Shown here: positions 8,108 to 17,094 of the stretch, piece by piece
Position numbering within the stretch: position 1 is the first letter of the stretch
How the letters are laid out: the number at the start of each line of letters is the position of its first letter
NCBI RefSeq assembly: GCF_948329515.1
Contig: NZ_CAOJCN010000008.1
Span: 62,001 to 126,000 of the forward strand
Length of the DNA: 64,000 bases
Origin: Cohnella rhizoplanae
GTDB taxonomy: Bacteria > Bacillota > Bacilli > Paenibacillales > Paenibacillaceae
Reading direction: 5' to 3'
Translations under genes and position numbers: made by a program
Notes under the pieces: generated by a model
What the model was told of the DNA's origin: nothing
The model's database searches: none
Seen by the model: the letters and a program-made list of their open reading frames with translations, nothing else

Positions 8108-10438
8108 ATGTGGAATCCGACGGACAAGCGAGCTTTCGTTTCTCGCTTGCGTTTGAACTGGAGTCATTTCAAATCCAAGCTGCTCTTCAAATACACGCTG
8201 TCTTATATCCTCATCTTCCTGATTCCGCTGACCGGCGTCACGGCCTCCGTCTATGAGAGCGCGGTGCGCAGCCTTCGTACCGAGATCGAGCAATCCAACC
8301 TTAACCAGCTGAACCAGGTGCAGCGCACCTTGGACGGCCGCATGACCGAGCTGCAGGAGATCGCCGGGCGCATCGCCTATGACGAGCATCTGACCTCCTA
8401 CATGGTGCACCACGACTACTACGGCATGGAAGCGATCCAGACGCTGGCGAACTACAAGGCGAGCAGCAGCATCCTGCAGGATCTTTTTCTCTATTTCCGC
8501 GACGATGCCGTCGTCTACTCCTATCGCGGGCTCATGAACCTCGGCGTGGCGTTCGGGAGCACCTATCAGTTCAGCGAAGCGAGCAGGCAGGAGCTGCTGC
8601 GCGAGATGAATACCGCGATCCAGCCCGTCATGCGGCCCGCGGAGCAGGTCACGATCAACGCCCGCCAGGAGACGATGCTGACGCTGCTCGTGCCGATCAA
8701 GCCCAATAATCCTTATCCGTACGGCACGGTCGTCTATCTGATGAAGGAATCGAATCTGACCGGCATGATGGCTTCCATCCTCAACGACTTTTCCGGCAGC
8801 AGCTATATCTTCGACGCGCAAGGCATCAAGCTGACGGGGGCCAGCCATGGGGAAACGATGGACCGGGCCGGATTGAATCGGATCGCCTCGCTGTCGACCG
8901 GCATTCACAGCTTGACGCTGGACGGCAAGCAGCAGTCCGTCGTGGCGGTGAAGTCGGAGACGAACGGCTGGACCTACGTGACGACGATGCCGAGCCGCCA
9001 GTTTTTCAGCCGGGTCGCGCATATCCGGTCGCTGATCCTGGTCGTCTTCTGCCTCGTCGGCCTGATCGGCATCGCGGCCGCCATGCTGCTCGCCAAGCGG
9101 CAGTACCACCCGATCCGGAATCTGATGGAATTCGTCAAGCTGCGGGGCAACGGCGTGCCCGAAGCGGCGGACGGCCGCAACGAATGGGACTGGATCCGCC
9201 ATACGATCCACGAGTACAGCGCCAGGGCGGATATGCAGCAGCCGTACGTACGCAATCAATGCCTTCTCCTGCTCCTCAAGCACGGGAAGCCCGAGGATCC
9301 CGAGATCGAGCGGCTCGTGCAGGGTGCGGGCCTGCAGCTGGCGCCCGGCAGGAGCCTCTGCTTCTCCGTCATCCTCACCTGGGAGGAACTGCCCGATCCC
9401 GCTTCCTCCCGCGCGATCGTCGCGCAGCTGGCCGAGCGGTTCCGCGAGGCGAAGTTCCCGGCGTGGGACGCCTGCGCATACGGCGTGGACCTCTCCCCGT
9501 CGGAGCGGTTCGCGCTGATGGTGACGATGAGCGCCGAGGGTCGGCAATCGGTCCAAGAGCGGGCGGAGCTGGTCGTCGGCGCCGTCCTGTCGCATCTCGG
9601 CGACGAGCTAAGGCCGCAGCTGTCGCTTGGCGTCGGCACGCCCTATGACAGTCTGGGAGAGCTGAACCAGTCGTTCATCGAGGCCGCGACCGCGCTGCAG
9701 TTCCGCCTGATGGGCGAGCAGGGCCGCGTCACCTACTTCGACCGGCTGGCCCAGCAGGAGCAAGCTTCCGGCGACGCGTACTGGCTGCCCAAGAAGTCCA
9801 TGCTGAAGCTCGAGCAGAGCTTGAAGCAGGGCAACGAGGCGGTCGCCGCGCAGACGATCCACGGACTCGTGGACGAGATCCGGGGCGTGAAGCTGTCCGT
9901 CTCCCTGCTCCGATGCATCTGCTTCGACCTGCTCAACGCCCTGCTGCGCACCGCGTCCGAGTACGGCATGACGGACGTGATGAACGACCTTCCCGGCTTC
10001 ACGTCGTTCGAGACGCTCGAGGAGCTCGAGAGCCGGCTGATCGAGCTGTCCGCGCTGATCTGCCGCCAGGTGGAGCGCAACACCGAGACCGGGCAGCAGT
10101 CGCTGATCGAGAATATCGTCGAGTACGTGGACAGCCAGTACGCCGACTACACGCTGAGCCTCGAGCATATCGCGCTCAAGTATTCCGTCTCCACCTCGTA
10201 TCTGAGCCGCAGCTTCAAGGACAAGATGGGCGTGACGTTCTCGCAGTATATCTGGCGGCTGCGCATGGACGAGGTGATGCGCCAGCTCGTCGCCACGAGC
10301 GCGCCGCTCAAGGAGATCATCGAGCGGGTCGGCTATCTGGACGCGCCGAACTTTATCCGCAAGTTCAAGAACGAGACCGGCTACACGCCCGGCCAGTACC
10401 GCAAGCTGAACGCGCAGGTGAACGTGCCTGCCGAATGA
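8108..10438 (+). CDS. Membrane-spanning AraC-family regulator, 776 aa
   Basis: Start set at ATG 8108: AAGGAG at 8094-8099 is 8 bp upstream, while earlier in-frame ATGs (8069, 8102) overlap the -10 box or the ribosome site. A membrane helix at about residues 20-43 and another at about 306-330 flank an extracellular sensor region of roughly 260 residues; a cytoplasmic linker follows. The last ~105 residues are a double HTH AraC domain (TLSLEHIALKYSVSTSYLSR ... IIERVGYLDAPNFIRKFK). This layout, common in Paenibacillus, joins an extracellular sensor to DNA binding in one chain. It probably senses the glycan handled by the neighbouring transporter and hydrolases and activates them. Confidence 0.85.
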   Translation: MWNPTDKRAFVSRLRLNWSHFKSKLLFKYTLSYILIFLIPLTGVTASVYESAVRSLRTEIEQSNLNQLNQVQRTLDGRMTELQEIAGRIAYDEHLTSYMVHHDYYGMEAIQTLANYKASSSILQDLFLYFRDDAVVYSYRGLMNLGVAFGSTYQFSEASRQELLREMNTAIQPVMRPAEQVTINARQETMLTLLVPIKPNNPYPYGTVVYLMKESNLTGMMASILNDFSGSSYIFDAQGIKLTGASHGETMDRAGLNRIASLSTGIHSLTLDGKQQSVVAVKSETNGWTYVTTMPSRQFFSRVAHIRSLILVVFCLVGLIGIAAAMLLAKRQYHPIRNLMEFVKLRGNGVPEAADGRNEWDWIRHTIHEYSARADMQQPYVRNQCLLLLLKHGKPEDPEIERLVQGAGLQLAPGRSLCFSVILTWEELPDPASSRAIVAQLAERFREAKFPAWDACAYGVDLSPSERFALMVTMSAEGRQSVQERAELVVGAVLSHLGDELRPQLSLGVGTPYDSLGELNQSFIEAATALQFRLMGEQGRVTYFDRLAQQEQASGDAYWLPKKSMLKLEQSLKQGNEAVAAQTIHGLVDEIRGVKLSVSLLRCICFDLLNALLRTASEYGMTDVMNDLPGFTSFETLEELESRLIELSALICRQVERNTETGQQSLIENIVEYVDSQYADYTLSLEHIALKYSVSTSYLSRSFKDKMGVTFSQYIWRLRMDEVMRQLVATSAPLKEIIERVGYLDAPNFIRKFKNETGYTPGQYRKLNAQVNVPAE

Positions 10439-10503
10439 TCGCCCCCTAAAAACAAATTCTCCGCATCGGCGGGCGACGGCGGAGAATTCTTGAAGCCCGC
10501 AGA

Positions 10504-10531
10504 AAGGCCGTCCGCCGCAGCGGACGGCCTT
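10504..10531. terminator. Bidirectional terminator between convergent genes
   Basis: A perfect 12-bp stem AAGGCCGTCCGC / GCGGACGGCCTT with a 4-nt loop, pyrimidine-rich on both sides. It sits between the regulator (stop 10438) and the solute-binding protein gene (stop 10607). A second hairpin lies just upstream (about 10454-10490). Confidence 0.75.
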
Positions 10532-10606
10532 CTTGCGGTGTGCGGCAGTGAGCGGCATTCTATTCTATGCCGTTGCCGTCTATCGACGGGTCGGCTGCCC
10601 ACCCTT

Positions 10607-12208
10607 TTAGTTAGAAGCCCAGCGATCGTAGGCGCCCTGATAGATCTTCGCCATTTTCTCGGCGCCCATCTTCTTGAGCGTCTCCACGTACTTGTCCCAG
10701 TTGCTCAGCGGCTCGGCGCCGGTGATGAACTTGGCTTCCATCTGGTTGACGTACATATTGAGGTCGGAGGTCAGGCTGTTAACCTCCGTCTGCTCCTCGG
10801 ACGTGAGGAACAGCGTCGGGAACGGCGGGCGAGCGCCTTGATCGAGCAGCTTGGTCTGCGTTTCCTTCGCGACCCAGATCTCGAAGTCGCCCTTCAGGCC
10901 CTTCTCGATATCGTCGGTGTTGATCGTCGGCGCCGGGATGCCGTAATTCGGCGTCAGCGTCGAGCGATATTTCTCGCGGTCGGTGCCGCCGTCCGGGATC
11001 GGCAGATATTCCTTCGTACGGGTCGCCTCGTCGGTGTATTTCCACAGAATGCCCTCAGGTCCTTTGTTGAACAGGAGCGCGCCTTCGTAGGAATACAGGT
11101 AATCGACCCAGCGCATCGACGCCTCGGGGGACGGGTTCGTGCTCGAAATGGCGAAGGCGCCCGGCGTGATGCCTGCATTCGCGGCGATGGCCGGCTTGTC
11201 CACCATGTCGCTCTTCACCGGCGCGTACATCGGATCGTCGGTCGACGGATCGCCGCCGAGGGACATGTAGGCGTTCCAGTTGGCGAACATCGCGACCTGG
11301 TTGTTCTGCACCTTGGCTTTCTTCTGCTCGTCCGTCTGCGAGAAGCTCTCGTGATCCAGCAGCTCCTCGTTCCACAGCCGGTTCATGAACGCGAGGTATT
11401 GCTTGAAGCCTTCCTCCAGCGGGGTGTAGTGCACGGTCTTGTTGTCGTCGACGTAGATCGTATCCTCGTACACCCCGAAGGAGCCGAGCAGCCAGTTGCG
11501 CACGTCGCGCAGGTTGACATCTCTGGCGTTGCTGGCCGTCAGCGGGATCTCGTCGGCCTTGCCGTTGCCGTTCGGGTCCTCGGTCTTCACCCTTTTCAGA
11601 TAGGTGTAGAGCTCCTCGGTCGTGGACGGCAGCTTCGTCATCTTCAGCGCCTTGAGGAAGTCTCCGTTGTACCAGATCGGGTTGCGATACCAGTGCTGGC
11701 TCATCTCGATGACCGGCAGCGCGTAGATGTGGCCGTCCGGCGCGGTGATCGACTTGCGGACCTCCGGATTCTCGTCGAGCACCTTCTTGAAGTTCGGCGC
11801 GTACGCGTCGATCAGCGTCTCCAGCGGGATCAGGATGCCTTGTTCGCCATAGTTGATCTGTTCGGCCGTCGTCAGTCCCGCGGCATAGAACATGTCCGGA
11901 TACTCGCCGCTCGCGAACACGAGGTTTTTCTTCGTATCGAAGCTGTCCTTGGGCGCGTTGCGGAAGTCGAGCTTGATGTTGCTCTGCTCGGCCATGATGT
12001 CGAGGACCTTCATCTTCTTCCAGTCCTGGTCGCCCGTGTCCGGCGCCATCAGCGTCAGCGTGAGCGGCTCGCTCACGATCGGAAAGCCTTCCTTGTTCAC
12101 GCTCGCCCCCGCCGATTCCTTTTTATCGTTCGAAGCGCAGCCGGCCAGCAGGCCGACCCCCATTGCCGCCGTGAGCAGCAGCTTGCCCGTTGTTGCGTAC
12201 GTTCCCAT
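10607..12208 (-). CDS. Extracellular sugar-binding lipoprotein of ABC transporter (LplA/YtcQ type)
   Basis: 533 aa; ATG 12208 preceded by GGGAGGG. The N-terminus has a lipoprotein signal with lipobox LLAGC (Cys about residue 24), giving a membrane-anchored binding protein. Length and motifs (LTLMAPDTGDQDW, PDMFYAAG, FAISSTNPSPEASMRWVDYLYS, GPEGILWKY) match the long LplA/YtcQ-like solute-binding proteins of Paenibacillaceae that serve CUT1-type importers of complex oligosaccharides. It is the last gene of the operon 14239-10607, after two permeases. No ATPase gene is nearby; such systems usually share an MsmX-type ATPase encoded elsewhere. Confidence 0.88.
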   Translation of the reverse strand: MGTYATTGKLLLTAAMGVGLLAGCASNDKKESAGASVNKEGFPIVSEPLTLTLMAPDTGDQDWKKMKVLDIMAEQSNIKLDFRNAPKDSFDTKKNLVFASGEYPDMFYAAGLTTAEQINYGEQGILIPLETLIDAYAPNFKKVLDENPEVRKSITAPDGHIYALPVIEMSQHWYRNPIWYNGDFLKALKMTKLPSTTEELYTYLKRVKTEDPNGNGKADEIPLTASNARDVNLRDVRNWLLGSFGVYEDTIYVDDNKTVHYTPLEEGFKQYLAFMNRLWNEELLDHESFSQTDEQKKAKVQNNQVAMFANWNAYMSLGGDPSTDDPMYAPVKSDMVDKPAIAANAGITPGAFAISSTNPSPEASMRWVDYLYSYEGALLFNKGPEGILWKYTDEATRTKEYLPIPDGGTDREKYRSTLTPNYGIPAPTINTDDIEKGLKGDFEIWVAKETQTKLLDQGARPPFPTLFLTSEEQTEVNSLTSDLNMYVNQMEAKFITGAEPLSNWDKYVETLKKMGAEKMAKIYQGAYDRWASN

Positions 12209-12327
12209 GGATGAACCCTCCCGTTTATGATGATGAGTCTTGTATATGGCCGCCCCGTCCGCCGCGATGACGGCGGGGCTTGTATAATAAACGGCCGAGG
12301 CCGGTTATTAATAAAACCCGCGTACCG

Positions 12328-13248
12328 TCAGCCCTTGACCGAGCCGATCATGACGCCTTGGACGAAGTAGCGCTGCAGGAACGGATAGACCGCGATGATC
12401 GGCAGCGTGGACACGACGATGACCGCGTACTTGAGCAGGGAAGCGGTCTCCGCCTTGGAGTTCATCGCTTTGGCGATGTCGCCGCTGATCGCGGCGCCCG
12501 TCGTCTCCGCGGTCATCTCCTGCAGCACAAGAATCTGCCGGAGCACCATCTGCAGTGGATACTTGGCGGCGTCGTTCAGATAGAGCAGGGACGGCAGGTA
12601 GCTGTTCCAGTGGCTGACCCCGTAGAACAGGGCCATGACCGCGATGATCGGAAAGGACAGCGGCAGGACGACGCGGGTGAACAGCCTGAGGTTCGTGCAG
12701 CCGTCGATCTGCGCGGCTTCCTGCAGTTCCCGCGGGATCGTCGTCTGGAAGAACGTCCGGGCTACGATCAAGTTCCACACCGACACCGCGACCGGCAGGA
12801 TCAGCGCGCCCATCGTATCGATGAGGTGGAGGTCCCTGACCACGAGATAGGTCGGCACCAGTCCGCCGTTGAAGAACATCGTCACCAGGATAATGATAAC
12901 GAACAACGTGCGTCCTACAAAATCGGAGCGGCTGAGCGCGTAGGCGGCGGGCAGCGTCACGGCCAGGTTAAGCGCCGTCCCGAGCGCCGTATAGATGATC
13001 GTATTGAGATAACCGCTCCAGATTTTGGAGTTCTGGAAGACGAGCGTGTAGCCGTCCCAGGTGATGCCCTTGGGGAGCAGCCACATCTCCCCGGCGTTCA
13101 CGAGCTTCGGCGAGCTGATGGATGCGCTGATGATATAGAGCAGCGGATACAGCACGACGATCAGGGCGATGCCGAGAAATACGTACACCCCCAGCATGAA
13201 CATTCGGTCGCCGGCGGACTGCTTTACGGCTGGATTGGATGGATTCAT
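12328..13248 (-). CDS. Carbohydrate ABC transporter permease (YtcP/MalG-like)
   Basis: 306 aa with about six membrane helices, the first at about residues 17-40. The EAA loop that docks the ATPase is visible as LQEAAQIDGCTNLRLFTRV followed by LPLSF. It ends in VQGVMIGSVKG, typical of the YtcP group. It begins 17 bp after the LplB-like permease stop and precedes the binding-protein gene, forming a CUT1-type importer. The 119-bp gap to the binding-protein gene (12209-12327) contains imperfect GC-rich hairpins, common before highly expressed binding-protein genes. Confidence 0.9.
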   Translation of the reverse strand: MNPSNPAVKQSAGDRMFMLGVYVFLGIALIVVLYPLLYIISASISSPKLVNAGEMWLLPKGITWDGYTLVFQNSKIWSGYLNTIIYTALGTALNLAVTLPAAYALSRSDFVGRTLFVIIILVTMFFNGGLVPTYLVVRDLHLIDTMGALILPVAVSVWNLIVARTFFQTTIPRELQEAAQIDGCTNLRLFTRVVLPLSFPIIAVMALFYGVSHWNSYLPSLLYLNDAAKYPLQMVLRQILVLQEMTAETTGAAISGDIAKAMNSKAETASLLKYAVIVVSTLPIIAVYPFLQRYFVQGVMIGSVKG

Positions 13249-13264
13249 GTGCGCGTTTCCCCCT

Positions 13265-14239
13265 CTACCACAGACTGGTCTCGCTGGTCCGCTTGGCGAT
13301 GCGGTTGACGAGGATCAGCAGGATGGCGTTGATGACCGAGTTGAACAGTCCCACGGCGGTCGAGAAGCTGTACTGCGCGTCGACCAGGCCGGTCCGGTAG
13401 ACGAAGGTGGAGATCACGTCCGACGACTCCATGTTCAGCGAGTTCTGCAGGAGCAGGATCTTCTCGAAGCCGACGCCCAAGATATTGCCCATGTTCAGGA
13501 TGAGCATGATCGTGATCGTGGGGACGATCGTCGGCAGATTGATATGCAGGACGCGCTTGAAGCGGCTGGCGCCGTCCACGATCGCGGCTTCGTGCAGCTG
13601 CGGATCGACGCCGGCCAGCGCCGCCAGGTAGATGATCGTGCCCCAGCCCGCGCTCTGCCACACCTCGGACAGGACGTACACCGTCTTGAACCATCGCGGA
13701 TCCGTCAGGAACTGGGGCGCGTCGATGCCCACCCACTCCATCATCTTGACGATGATGCCGGAAGACGGCGACAGGAACGTGATGATCATCCCGGCCATGA
13801 CGACGACCGATATGAAGTGCGGCGCGTACGTCACCGTCTGGACGGATTTTTTGAACAGTCCGTTCTTCGCCTCGTTGAAGGCCAGCGCCAGGATAATCGG
13901 CAGCGGGAACCCGACCGCCAGCGCGTACAGGCTGATGCCGAACGTGTTCCAGATCAGGTCCCAGAAATAATAGGAGTTGAAGAACCGTTCAAAGTGATCG
14001 AATCCGACCCAGGGACTATCCATGACCCCTTTGGCCGGCATGAAGTTTTTGAACGCGATCTGGATGCCGTACATCGGCAGATAATGAAATAAAACAAAGT
14101 AGGCAAGCGCCGGCGCGACGAACAGGTACAGCTCCCAGTTGCGCCAGATTCGTTTGCCGAGCGACGAGCGGCCGGCAAGCTTCTTCGGCACCGGCAGGCT
14201 GCCGCCCGGCATTTGAACTTGCTGCGTTTCTGCTTCCAC
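13265..14239 (-). CDS. Carbohydrate ABC transporter permease (LplB-like)
   Basis: Start set at GTG 14239: GGAGGAG lies 4-6 bp upstream, and the remaining 324 aa begin with a short hydrophilic tail followed by the first membrane helix (WELYLFVAPALAYFVLF). The longer frame back to 14566 adds 109 residues with no family similarity. The EAA motif is HEAAIVDGASRFKRVLHI with downstream NLPTI. It is the first gene of the permease-permease-binding-protein operon. Partner permease follows after 16 bp. Family assignment is secure; the substrate is inferred only from neighbours (alpha-mannosidase, GH-A hydrolase). Confidence 0.88.
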   Translation of the reverse strand: MEAETQQVQMPGGSLPVPKKLAGRSSLGKRIWRNWELYLFVAPALAYFVLFHYLPMYGIQIAFKNFMPAKGVMDSPWVGFDHFERFFNSYYFWDLIWNTFGISLYALAVGFPLPIILALAFNEAKNGLFKKSVQTVTYAPHFISVVVMAGMIITFLSPSSGIIVKMMEWVGIDAPQFLTDPRWFKTVYVLSEVWQSAGWGTIIYLAALAGVDPQLHEAAIVDGASRFKRVLHINLPTIVPTITIMLILNMGNILGVGFEKILLLQNSLNMESSDVISTFVYRTGLVDAQYSFSTAVGLFNSVINAILLILVNRIAKRTSETSLW

Positions 14240-14646
14240 GTTGCTCCTCCTCTCATGCTGGACCGCCAGGCGGAACCTCGCGGCTCGTATAGGGTTCTTC
14301 CGCCGTTTGCGTAAGCTTCCGCGGCCGCCTGATATCCTGTGAGCGCATTCATCTCGTCGGGTATCGGCGTGGTAGCGGTTACAACCAGATTGTAGGGAAG
14401 ACGGGCCTGCACCGTAAATATGTGAGATGTGCATTGTCATGGTTAAAGCCGGCAAACCCTTGGGCCGCAAGGGATAGGGAATGTACGCGCTCTCATGGCG
14501 GGCTACGGGGAATGTGTAAAGTTTAAACCGGACGCGGGGCTGCAAACGATACATATTGCGGCGCAAGGCGAGGTGTGCAAACCTGATGGATGATTCGTTC
14601 GGCGGAAGGCCGACCCCAAGCGACCGATTCCAAGGAGGAAATGAAC
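14240..14646. promoter_or_regulatory. Divergent intergenic region between transporter operon and GH125 gene
   Basis: About 400 bp with no convincing gene; it must hold promoters for both directions. No clear sigma-A pair could be picked, which fits activator-dependent expression by the AraC-type regulator next door. Nothing else recognisable was seen. Confidence 0.4.
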
Positions 14647-15942
14647 ATGACGCAGACTATATCCGCCCTGCCCTCGTCGATCCGCGATTTTCTCGATCAA
14701 GCCGACCGGCGTCTCGCCCATCGCCCCAAGCTGCAGCGCTTGTTCCGCAACTGCTTCCCCAATACGTTGGAGACGACGACCAAGCTGCTGGACGACGGCA
14801 CGACCTTCGTCTTCACGGGCGACATCCCCGCCATGTGGCTGCGCGATTCTACGGAGCAGGTGCGCCATTATCTGCCGTTCGTCCGCGAGGACGAGGCGCT
14901 GCGGCGGATCATCGCCGGGCTGATTCGACGCCAGCTTTTTTACATCAACCAGGACCCTTACACCAATGCGTTCAACGAGACGGCCAGCGGCAAGCACTAC
15001 AACGACGGCGACCTGTCCGACATGACCCCGTGGATGTGGGAGCGGAAGTACGAGCTGGATTCCCTCTGCTTCCCCGTTCAGCTGTTGTACGACTATTGGC
15101 AGGCCTCCGGCACGACGGACGTGTTCGACGACGCTTGCTATCAGGCACTCGTGTCGATCACAGACGTCCTCCGCACCGAGCAGCGGCATATGGAAAAGTC
15201 ACCCTACCGCTTCCAGCGTCCCGGCTTCAAGGAGACCGAGACGATGCAGAACGAGGGCCTCGGCCTGCCCGTCAATTACACCGGCATGACCTGGTCCGGC
15301 TTCCGGCCGAGCGACGACGCGTCCCTGTTCGGCTATAACGTGCCGGGCAACATGTTCGCGGTCGTCATCCTTGGTCATATCCGCGATCTCGCAAGCGCGA
15401 TCTATAATGACGCCGGCCTCGCCGAACGGGCCGCGAAGCTGCGCGAGCAGATCGACTTCGGCATCCGCGCCTACGGCATCGTGAACCATCCGCGCTACGG
15501 CCGCATCTATGCGTACGAGACCGACGGCTACGGCAACTACTGCCTGATGGACGACGCCGGCACGCCGGGCCTCCTGTCCATTCCGTACTTCGGCTACGCC
15601 CCGGCGGACGATCCGGTCTATCAGAACACGCGGCGGTTCGCGCTCAGCTTCGACAACCCGTACTACTTCGAGGGCAAGCATGCCAAGGGCATCGGCAGCC
15701 CCCATACCAAGGACGGCTACGTCTGGCACATGGCCTTGTCCATGCAGGCGCTGACCAGCACCGACGAGCAGGAGGTCAAGGAGCTCATCGAAGTGCTGAT
15801 CGCGACGGATGCGGATACGGGCTACATGCACGAGGGCTTCAACCCCGACGATCCCGCGATCTTCACGCGGCCCTGGTTCGCCTGGTCCAACTCGCTATTC
15901 GCGCAGGTGATCTGCAAGGCGATGGACAAGGGCTGGGTGTAA
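14647..15942 (+). CDS. GH125 exo-alpha-1,6-mannosidase
   Basis: 431 aa. Start at ATG 14647 because AGGAGG (14633-14638) lies 8 bp upstream; the in-frame ATG 14641 is too close to it. The protein matches family GH125 (formerly DUF1237) along its length: FVFTGDIPAMWLRDSTEQ near the N-terminus, NDGDLSDMTPWMWERKYELD, RPSDDASLFGYNVPGNMFA, GIGSPHTKDGYVWHMALSMQ and the C-terminal FNPDDPAIFTRPWFAWSNS. These enzymes are inverting exo-alpha-1,6-mannosidases with an (alpha/alpha)6 barrel. No signal peptide, so it acts inside the cell. Divergent from the ABC importer, it suggests that the locus handles mannose-containing oligosaccharides. Confidence 0.9.
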   Translation: MTQTISALPSSIRDFLDQADRRLAHRPKLQRLFRNCFPNTLETTTKLLDDGTTFVFTGDIPAMWLRDSTEQVRHYLPFVREDEALRRIIAGLIRRQLFYINQDPYTNAFNETASGKHYNDGDLSDMTPWMWERKYELDSLCFPVQLLYDYWQASGTTDVFDDACYQALVSITDVLRTEQRHMEKSPYRFQRPGFKETETMQNEGLGLPVNYTGMTWSGFRPSDDASLFGYNVPGNMFAVVILGHIRDLASAIYNDAGLAERAAKLREQIDFGIRAYGIVNHPRYGRIYAYETDGYGNYCLMDDAGTPGLLSIPYFGYAPADDPVYQNTRRFALSFDNPYYFEGKHAKGIGSPHTKDGYVWHMALSMQALTSTDEQEVKELIEVLIATDADTGYMHEGFNPDDPAIFTRPWFAWSNSLFAQVICKAMDKGWV

Positions 15943-15960
15943 TCGCGGAACGCGCAAAAA

Positions 15961-15990
15961 AACCGGCGGGCGCTCATGCGCCCGGCGGTT
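15961..15990. terminator. Bidirectional terminator
   Basis: A 13-bp stem with one mismatch and a TCAT loop, A-rich on the left and TTTT-containing on the right, between the convergent GH125 gene and the cohesin/SLH gene. Confidence 0.8.
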
Positions 15991-16038
15991 TTCTTTGCTC
16001 CATCGCTATTTATTGACCCCATACACGCATACACGCAT

Positions 16039-17019
16039 TCACGCTGCCGACAGGATCACCGTCACGGCCTCCGCCCTTGTCGACAAGGCTTTTGGCGCGA
16101 ACTGATTTTTTCCGATGCCGTTCATGATCTTCTTCTCTTGTAATGCGGCGATGGACGGCATGGCCCATGCGGAGATCCGATGAGCGTCGGCAAAGCCCGG
16201 CTTAGGCTGGCCGGTCGTCTCCAGCTTCAGCGCGCGGGCGATGATGACCGCCATTTCTTCGCGGGTAATCGCGGCGCCCGGGCGGAAGGTGCCGTCCGGA
16301 TACCCAGCGATAAGCCCCTCCTTCACGGCAGTCGCGATATACGGCTGGGCCCAAGGCGCGATCGCGTCCCTGAATGCCGGCTTCTGGTCGACTGTCGTTA
16401 TCTTCATGGCTTTGACGAGCATGACGGCGAATTCGGCTCGCGTCACTTGTCGCTGCGGCCCGAACGTTCCGTCGGGGTACCCGGTCACGAATCCAAGCGC
16501 GACAGCCTCCCGGATCCCGGCTTCCGCCCAGTGGCCCGCGATGTCCTTCAGCGCCTGGCCGCCAGTCACGGCCGCTTTCACCTTCGGCTGAAGCTCGACG
16601 AGATTCAGCTTCGAATCCACCAGCTGCACGTCGATCAGCGCGATCGTCGTGTTCGCGGCGGCGATTCGCTTGAATGCGAGCGTCGCCATTTCCGCTTTAC
16701 CGTTCAAACCGGTTCCCGCGCCGACCTGCGTATGGGCGATCCGGACCGTAGCTCCCTTGAGGATCGGCTCGACCGAGAAGCCTTTAATCGGGCTGGTAAA
16801 CTTCTGAAAAGACAGCTTTTCCGGATCGTAGCTGAAGGTTAAGTCGTAAGCGTACATGTCGTTCAAGTGATTTCCGACAGCCGTTAGTTGAACGCCGCCG
16901 TCCGTGAGTTGTACTTTTAATTCGATCGTAGGCTGCTCTTCCGCGCTAGCCGCAGGAATGATACAGGTGCTTATGGTAAGCAGGGTGATTATCCATGCTG
17001 CAAGTTTACGTACGGCCAT
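16039..17019 (-). CDS. Wall-anchored cohesin plus triple-SLH protein
   Basis: 326 aa. A signal peptide (residues 1-26, ending ASA) is followed by a cohesin domain (about 28-150: MYAYDLTFSYDPEKLSFQKF is the typical beta-strand pair), then three SLH domains to the C-terminus (ALKDIAGHWAEAGIREAVAL with GYPDGTFGP; a second with GYPDGTFRPG; a third ending TRAEAVTVIL). SLH domains bind pyruvylated wall polymer. One cohesin plus SLH is the arrangement of clostridial anchoring scaffoldins such as OlpA. A neighbouring dockerin-bearing protein (17095-22383) is the obvious candidate partner. Cohesin domains also occur outside true cellulosomes, so the binding role is inferred. Confidence 0.85.
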   Translation of the reverse strand: MAVRKLAAWIITLLTISTCIIPAASAEEQPTIELKVQLTDGGVQLTAVGNHLNDMYAYDLTFSYDPEKLSFQKFTSPIKGFSVEPILKGATVRIAHTQVGAGTGLNGKAEMATLAFKRIAAANTTIALIDVQLVDSKLNLVELQPKVKAAVTGGQALKDIAGHWAEAGIREAVALGFVTGYPDGTFGPQRQVTRAEFAVMLVKAMKITTVDQKPAFRDAIAPWAQPYIATAVKEGLIAGYPDGTFRPGAAITREEMAVIIARALKLETTGQPKPGFADAHRISAWAMPSIAALQEKKIMNGIGKNQFAPKALSTRAEAVTVILSAA

Positions 17020-17051
17020 TTCCTCGGCCCCCCTCCGATGATAAGCTAAAG

Positions 17052-17083
17052 CCCGGTCTGTTCGCCGCCGCGAACAAACCGGG
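17052..17083 (-). terminator. Terminator after the beta-helix protein gene
   Basis: A 14-bp stem (one G-U) with a 4-nt loop, CCCGGTTTGTTCGC paired with GCGAACAGACCGGG on the minus strand, 12 bp past the stop codon. The T-run is short and interrupted. Confidence 0.65.
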
Positions 17084-17094
17084 ACCCTTCGCTA

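Noticed and set aside
8012..9595. 527-residue minus-strand frame
   Set aside because: Antisense to the AraC regulator, whose sensor and HTH domains are clear; no domain is seen in this frame.
10454..10531. Riboswitch-like structured element
   Set aside because: The structures are two simple hairpins between convergent stop codons and are explained as terminators.
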